Shown here one piece after another: positions 6,214 to 6,716 of a stretch of DNA of 6,716 bases. Source of the stretch: an uncultured bacterium (lineage in GTDB: Bacteria > Actinomycetota > Coriobacteriia > Coriobacteriales > Coriobacteriaceae); assembly GCA_905215945.1 (NCBI GenBank), contig CAJMRZ010000081.1, positions 1 to 6,716 of the forward strand. The letters run 5' to 3'. The translations under genes were made by a program, and so were the position numbers. The stretch's first letter is position 1; each line of letters opens with the position of its first letter. A model generated the notes under the pieces. It searched no databases. It saw nothing but the letters and a program-made list of their open reading frames with translations, and had not been told where the DNA came from.

Positions 6214-6338
6214 GGCATCGCTCCCATCGTATACGCTCCATAAACGTCAATAAGTTTCTCACGGTTTGCCCCTGTGACGCCCGCAAAATCCGATGCTTAC
6301 AGAATGAGCGAACGCCGCTTAGGTAGCTCATTTGGGAC
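6214..6338. other. Region upstream of disA, probable leader and promoter area
   Basis: No coding region is visible. It holds the disA ribosome binding site (GGGAG, 6221-6225) and a 7-bp inverted repeat at 6303-6332. On the minus strand a TTGACG occurs around 6245-6250, but no -10 box lies at proper spacing, so I do not call a promoter. The area lies between disA and the presumed IS110 end, and any native disA promoter should be here unless the insertion displaced it. Confidence 0.5.
6303..6332. repeat. Inverted repeat AATGAGC/GCTCATT
   Basis: Two perfect 7-bp arms (6303-6309 and 6326-6332) are separated by 16 bp. No U-tract follows on either strand, so this is not a typical terminator. It could be an operator for disA or the stem-loop next to which the IS110 element inserted. 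It may also be chance; two 7-bp arms at this distance are only moderately significant. Confidence 0.4.
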
Positions 6339-6394
6339 GTGTCTCTATAGTTTTGTCAACCGCGTGCTTCGCGCCATTTCGGCATGACGCATCC

Positions 6395-6409
6395 GGGCGC
6401 CTGGCGCCC
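6395..6409. repeat. 15-bp GC palindrome in the IS110 tail
   Basis: GGGCGCC, one T, then GGCGCCC: a perfect 7-bp palindrome around a single base. It lies 37 bp beyond the transposase stop. With essentially no loop it would fold with fewer pairs in RNA and has no U-tract. It is more likely a DNA or RNA structural element of the IS end than a terminator. Confidence 0.55.
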
Positions 6410-6445
6410 CCGCTTGGTTTCCTCTTCGGTTGATCCCGCCGCCCG

Positions 6446-6716
6446 CTAGGCCGCGTACGGGACGGCGTCGCGCATGATCGCATATATGACCTTGAGCCTC
6501 TTCCTCGCGACCGCCTTCAGCGCCTTGCTGTGCCTCATCCCCCTCGCCCTGCACTCCCCGTAGTACCTCCCGAACCTGTTGTCCGTGCCGATGAGGGAGT
6601 TGCAGCTGAATATGAGCAGGTTCTTGAGCTGCCTGTTCCCGCCGTGCTGAGGCGACGTCGACCTGATGCTGCTCCCGGAGCGCCTGTCTGACGGCGCCAC
6701 GCCGCAATAGCTCGCG
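6446..6716 (-). CDS. IS110-family transposase, C-terminal fragment
   Basis: 89 residues, open at the right edge of the window. Read from the edge it begins ASYCGVAPSDRRSG, so an apparent GTG start at 6698-6700 is internal and the N-terminal DEDD (RuvC-like) half lies outside. The visible part is the Tnp (transposase 20) domain: the A-S-Y-x-G-x-A-P entry, RRSGSS with the serine-rich segment typical of the family, HGGNRQLKNLLIFSCNS (family Gxx.LRxxL helix), then YYGECRARG and a final KRLKVIYAIMRD helix. IS110 transposases combine a DEDD site with a catalytic serine and are guided by an element-encoded bridge RNA. Such an RNA, if present, would most likely be in the unseen left end. No frameshift or stop is seen in this part, so the element may be intact. 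Confidence 0.88.
   Translation of the reverse strand, partial: ASYCGVAPSDRRSGSSIRSTSPQHGGNRQLKNLLIFSCNSLIGTDNRFGRYYGECRARGMRHSKALKAVARKRLKVIYAIMRDAVPYAA

Larger units (their letters stand above)
6339..6716 (-). mobile_element. End of an IS110-family insertion sequence, partial, boundary estimated
   Basis: The transposase C-terminus at 6446-6716 marks an IS110 element whose 3' (right) end must lie to the left of 6446. The noncoding tail contains a 15-bp palindrome and, on the minus strand, GGTTGACAAAACTATAGAG followed by ACAC, which resembles IS110-type ends as I remember them. I therefore place the boundary near 6339. IS110 elements lack conventional terminal inverted repeats and target duplications, so the exact end cannot be fixed from one copy. 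The rest of the element lies outside the window. Confidence 0.45.

Noticed and set aside
5404..6243. 279-codon plus-strand open frame opposite disA
   Set aside because: It is antisense to disA, whose motifs are intact; the product resembles no known protein.
6354..6359. TTGACA on the minus strand as an outward promoter from the IS end toward disA
   Set aside because: At 16-18 bp spacing there is no -10-like hexamer; the nearest (CTATAG) is only 4 bp away.
6345..6707. 120-codon minus-strand frame at the right edge, rich in Arg, Gln and Gly
   Set aside because: It overlaps the IS110 transposase in another frame; only the transposase frame shows family motifs.

Overview
This window looks like a piece of a high-GC, Gram-positive anaerobe chromosome. 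The best guess is Coriobacteriia, Collinsella-like. That rests on high GC in the core genes (40 of 60 bases in a hand-counted stretch, 2701-2760), a Bacillus-type gene order carried in an actinobacterial base composition, MEP-pathway isoprenoid genes, and an IS110-type element. It is an inference; no 16S or marker search was possible.

Layout. Positions 2-697 (+) hold the 3' part of a HipA-like kinase-fold gene that enters from the left edge. Its GC is clearly lower, at 45-48% in two hand-counted 60-base lines, so it is probably accessory DNA. From 6213 down to 725, all on the minus strand, runs a housekeeping cluster: disA, ispD, ispF, cysS, rlmB, yacP/rae1. Most junctions are tight: disA/ispD overlap by 1 nt, ispD/ispF by 11 nt, ispF/cysS are 3 nt apart and rlmB/yacP 3 nt apart. 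These genes are probably co-transcribed and translationally coupled. The order matches the Bacillus subtilis disA-to-yacP region with several genes missing (yacL, gltX, cysE, mrnC). The right edge (6446-6716, -) is the C-terminal part of an IS110-family transposase. It points toward disA, and the presumed end of the element lies about 125 bp upstream of disA.

The products serve the bacterial core: cyclic-di-AMP signalling (DisA), two steps of isoprenoid precursor synthesis (IspD, IspF), Cys-tRNA charging (CysS), 23S rRNA 2'-O-methylation (RlmB) and a ribosome-linked endoribonuclease (Rae1/YacP). The HipA-like gene and the IS110 fragment are the accessory parts.

The most interesting signal is the only sizeable gap inside the cluster (2321-2463, between cysS and rlmB). 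It holds a 103-nt imperfect palindrome (2355-2457) whose paired positions share one register. The operon-sense RNA folds better than its complement, because wobble pairs fall on that strand. One internal loop consists almost entirely of tandem G-A/A-G mismatches. A U-rich tract and then the rlmB Shine-Dalgarno follow. I do not recognise it as a known RNA family; it is a candidate structured RNA, attenuator or processing element.
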